Positions 5,633-5,933 of a stretch of DNA of 5,933 nt are shown here, piece after piece (the first letter of the stretch is position 1; the number at the start of each line of letters is the position of its first letter). Location of the stretch: contig JAKQKF010000212.1 of NCBI GenBank assembly GCA_029560815.1, positions 1-5,933 of the forward strand, read 5' to 3'. This stretch comes from a bacterium (GTDB lineage: Bacteria; KSB1; UBA2214). The translations under genes and the position numbers were made by a program. The notes under the pieces are model-generated. The model searched no databases, had not been told where the DNA came from, and was given only the letters and a program-made list of their open reading frames with translations.

Positions 5633-5933
5633 GTGAAACGCTCCATACTACTCTGGCTTCTCGCCCTGGTTATCACCCTGGGCTCGGCGGTCTACCAGCG
5701 CATGACCGGTCCGACTCACCCCGTGCGCGGACAATTTCCTCTGGACGGCCAGAGCGCCGCCTACAAACTGCCCTGCGCCCACATCATCGGTGAAAACCAC
5801 AGCGTCAGCCTGCCCGCCGGCAGCGGACAGGGCCAGGCCACCCTCCATTACCGCCGTCTCAACTCCAATGACGAATGGAGCGCCGTGCCCATGCCCGCCG
5901 CTGAGGGCCGTTTCAAGGCCGATCTGCCGGAAC
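5633..5933 (+). CDS. Membrane-anchored or exported protein of unknown function, N-terminal part (cut by window edge)
   Basis: A frame opening at GTG 5633 runs 100 codons to the window edge without a stop. It begins with a short basic start (MKRS) and a hydrophobic segment (ILLWLLALVITLGSAVY, residues 5-21), then 'QRMTGPTHPVRGQF' and a beta-strand-rich region (residues about 43-100) with 'LHYRRLNSNDEWSAVPM'. This looks like an uncleaved N-terminal anchor followed by a periplasmic beta-sandwich-like domain. The 'YQRMTGPT.PV.G' segment resembles a conserved membrane-protein family I recall from FCB bacteria, without a known function; this is memory, not a search. The GTG is preferred over the in-frame ATG at 5702 because the ATG would remove the hydrophobic segment, and GAGG (5625-5628) lies 4 nt before the GTG. 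It diverges from the SUMF1-fold operon across 172 bp and may share its regulation. Confidence 0.75.
   Translation, partial: MKRSILLWLLALVITLGSAVYQRMTGPTHPVRGQFPLDGQSAAYKLPCAHIIGENHSVSLPAGSGQGQATLHYRRLNSNDEWSAVPMPAAEGRFKADLPE

Overview
This 5.9 kb window comes from a GC-rich bacterium. I infer a member of the FCB superphylum (Bacteroidota/Chlorobi-Ignavibacteria/Calditrichota/KSB1-like lineages). The main reason is the C-terminal module of the long secreted protein: a 'MQVKLFLQG...AYDAG' start, a 'YDFTT' strand, then 'GDINQDG' calcium-loop pairs. I associate that module with large surface proteins of this group. The assignment rests on remembered family features, not on a search.

Layout. (1) At the left edge is the 5' end of a leftward gene for an exported TPM-domain protein (1-201, minus), cut by the window. 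(2) A 412-bp spacer (202-613) holds no convincing gene but has a plausible rightward promoter. (3) A 972-aa secreted protein (614-3532, plus) dominates the window. It has a signal peptide, 14 kelch/Rax2-like beta-propeller repeats of about 47 residues, a beta-rich module and a pair of dockerin-like calcium loops. (4) A strong hairpin with A- and T-tracts on either side (3551-3584) separates it from the convergent genes and should terminate transcription in both directions. (5) A leftward two-gene operon follows. A lipoprotein-like SUMF1/FGE-fold protein (4576-5460) is followed after 25 bp by a six-helix membrane polyferredoxin of the NapH/NosR/CcoG type (3615-4550). (6) Divergent from this operon, across a 172-bp regulatory spacer with a good sigma70-like promoter and a bulged inverted repeat, starts a membrane-anchored or exported protein (5633 onward, plus, GTG start) cut by the right edge.

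All five coding regions are predicted to be exported, membrane-bound or lipid-anchored, so the window is a cell-envelope locus. The SUMF1-fold protein and the polyferredoxin are probably one unit: short gap, same strand, shared promoter. The polyferredoxin suggests electron transfer at the cytoplasmic membrane. The SUMF1-fold protein lacks both catalytic cysteines of true formylglycine-generating enzymes, so it is unlikely to activate sulfatases. A NirV-like accessory role is one possibility but is unproven. I see no tRNA, rRNA, CRISPR array, insertion sequence or phage gene.
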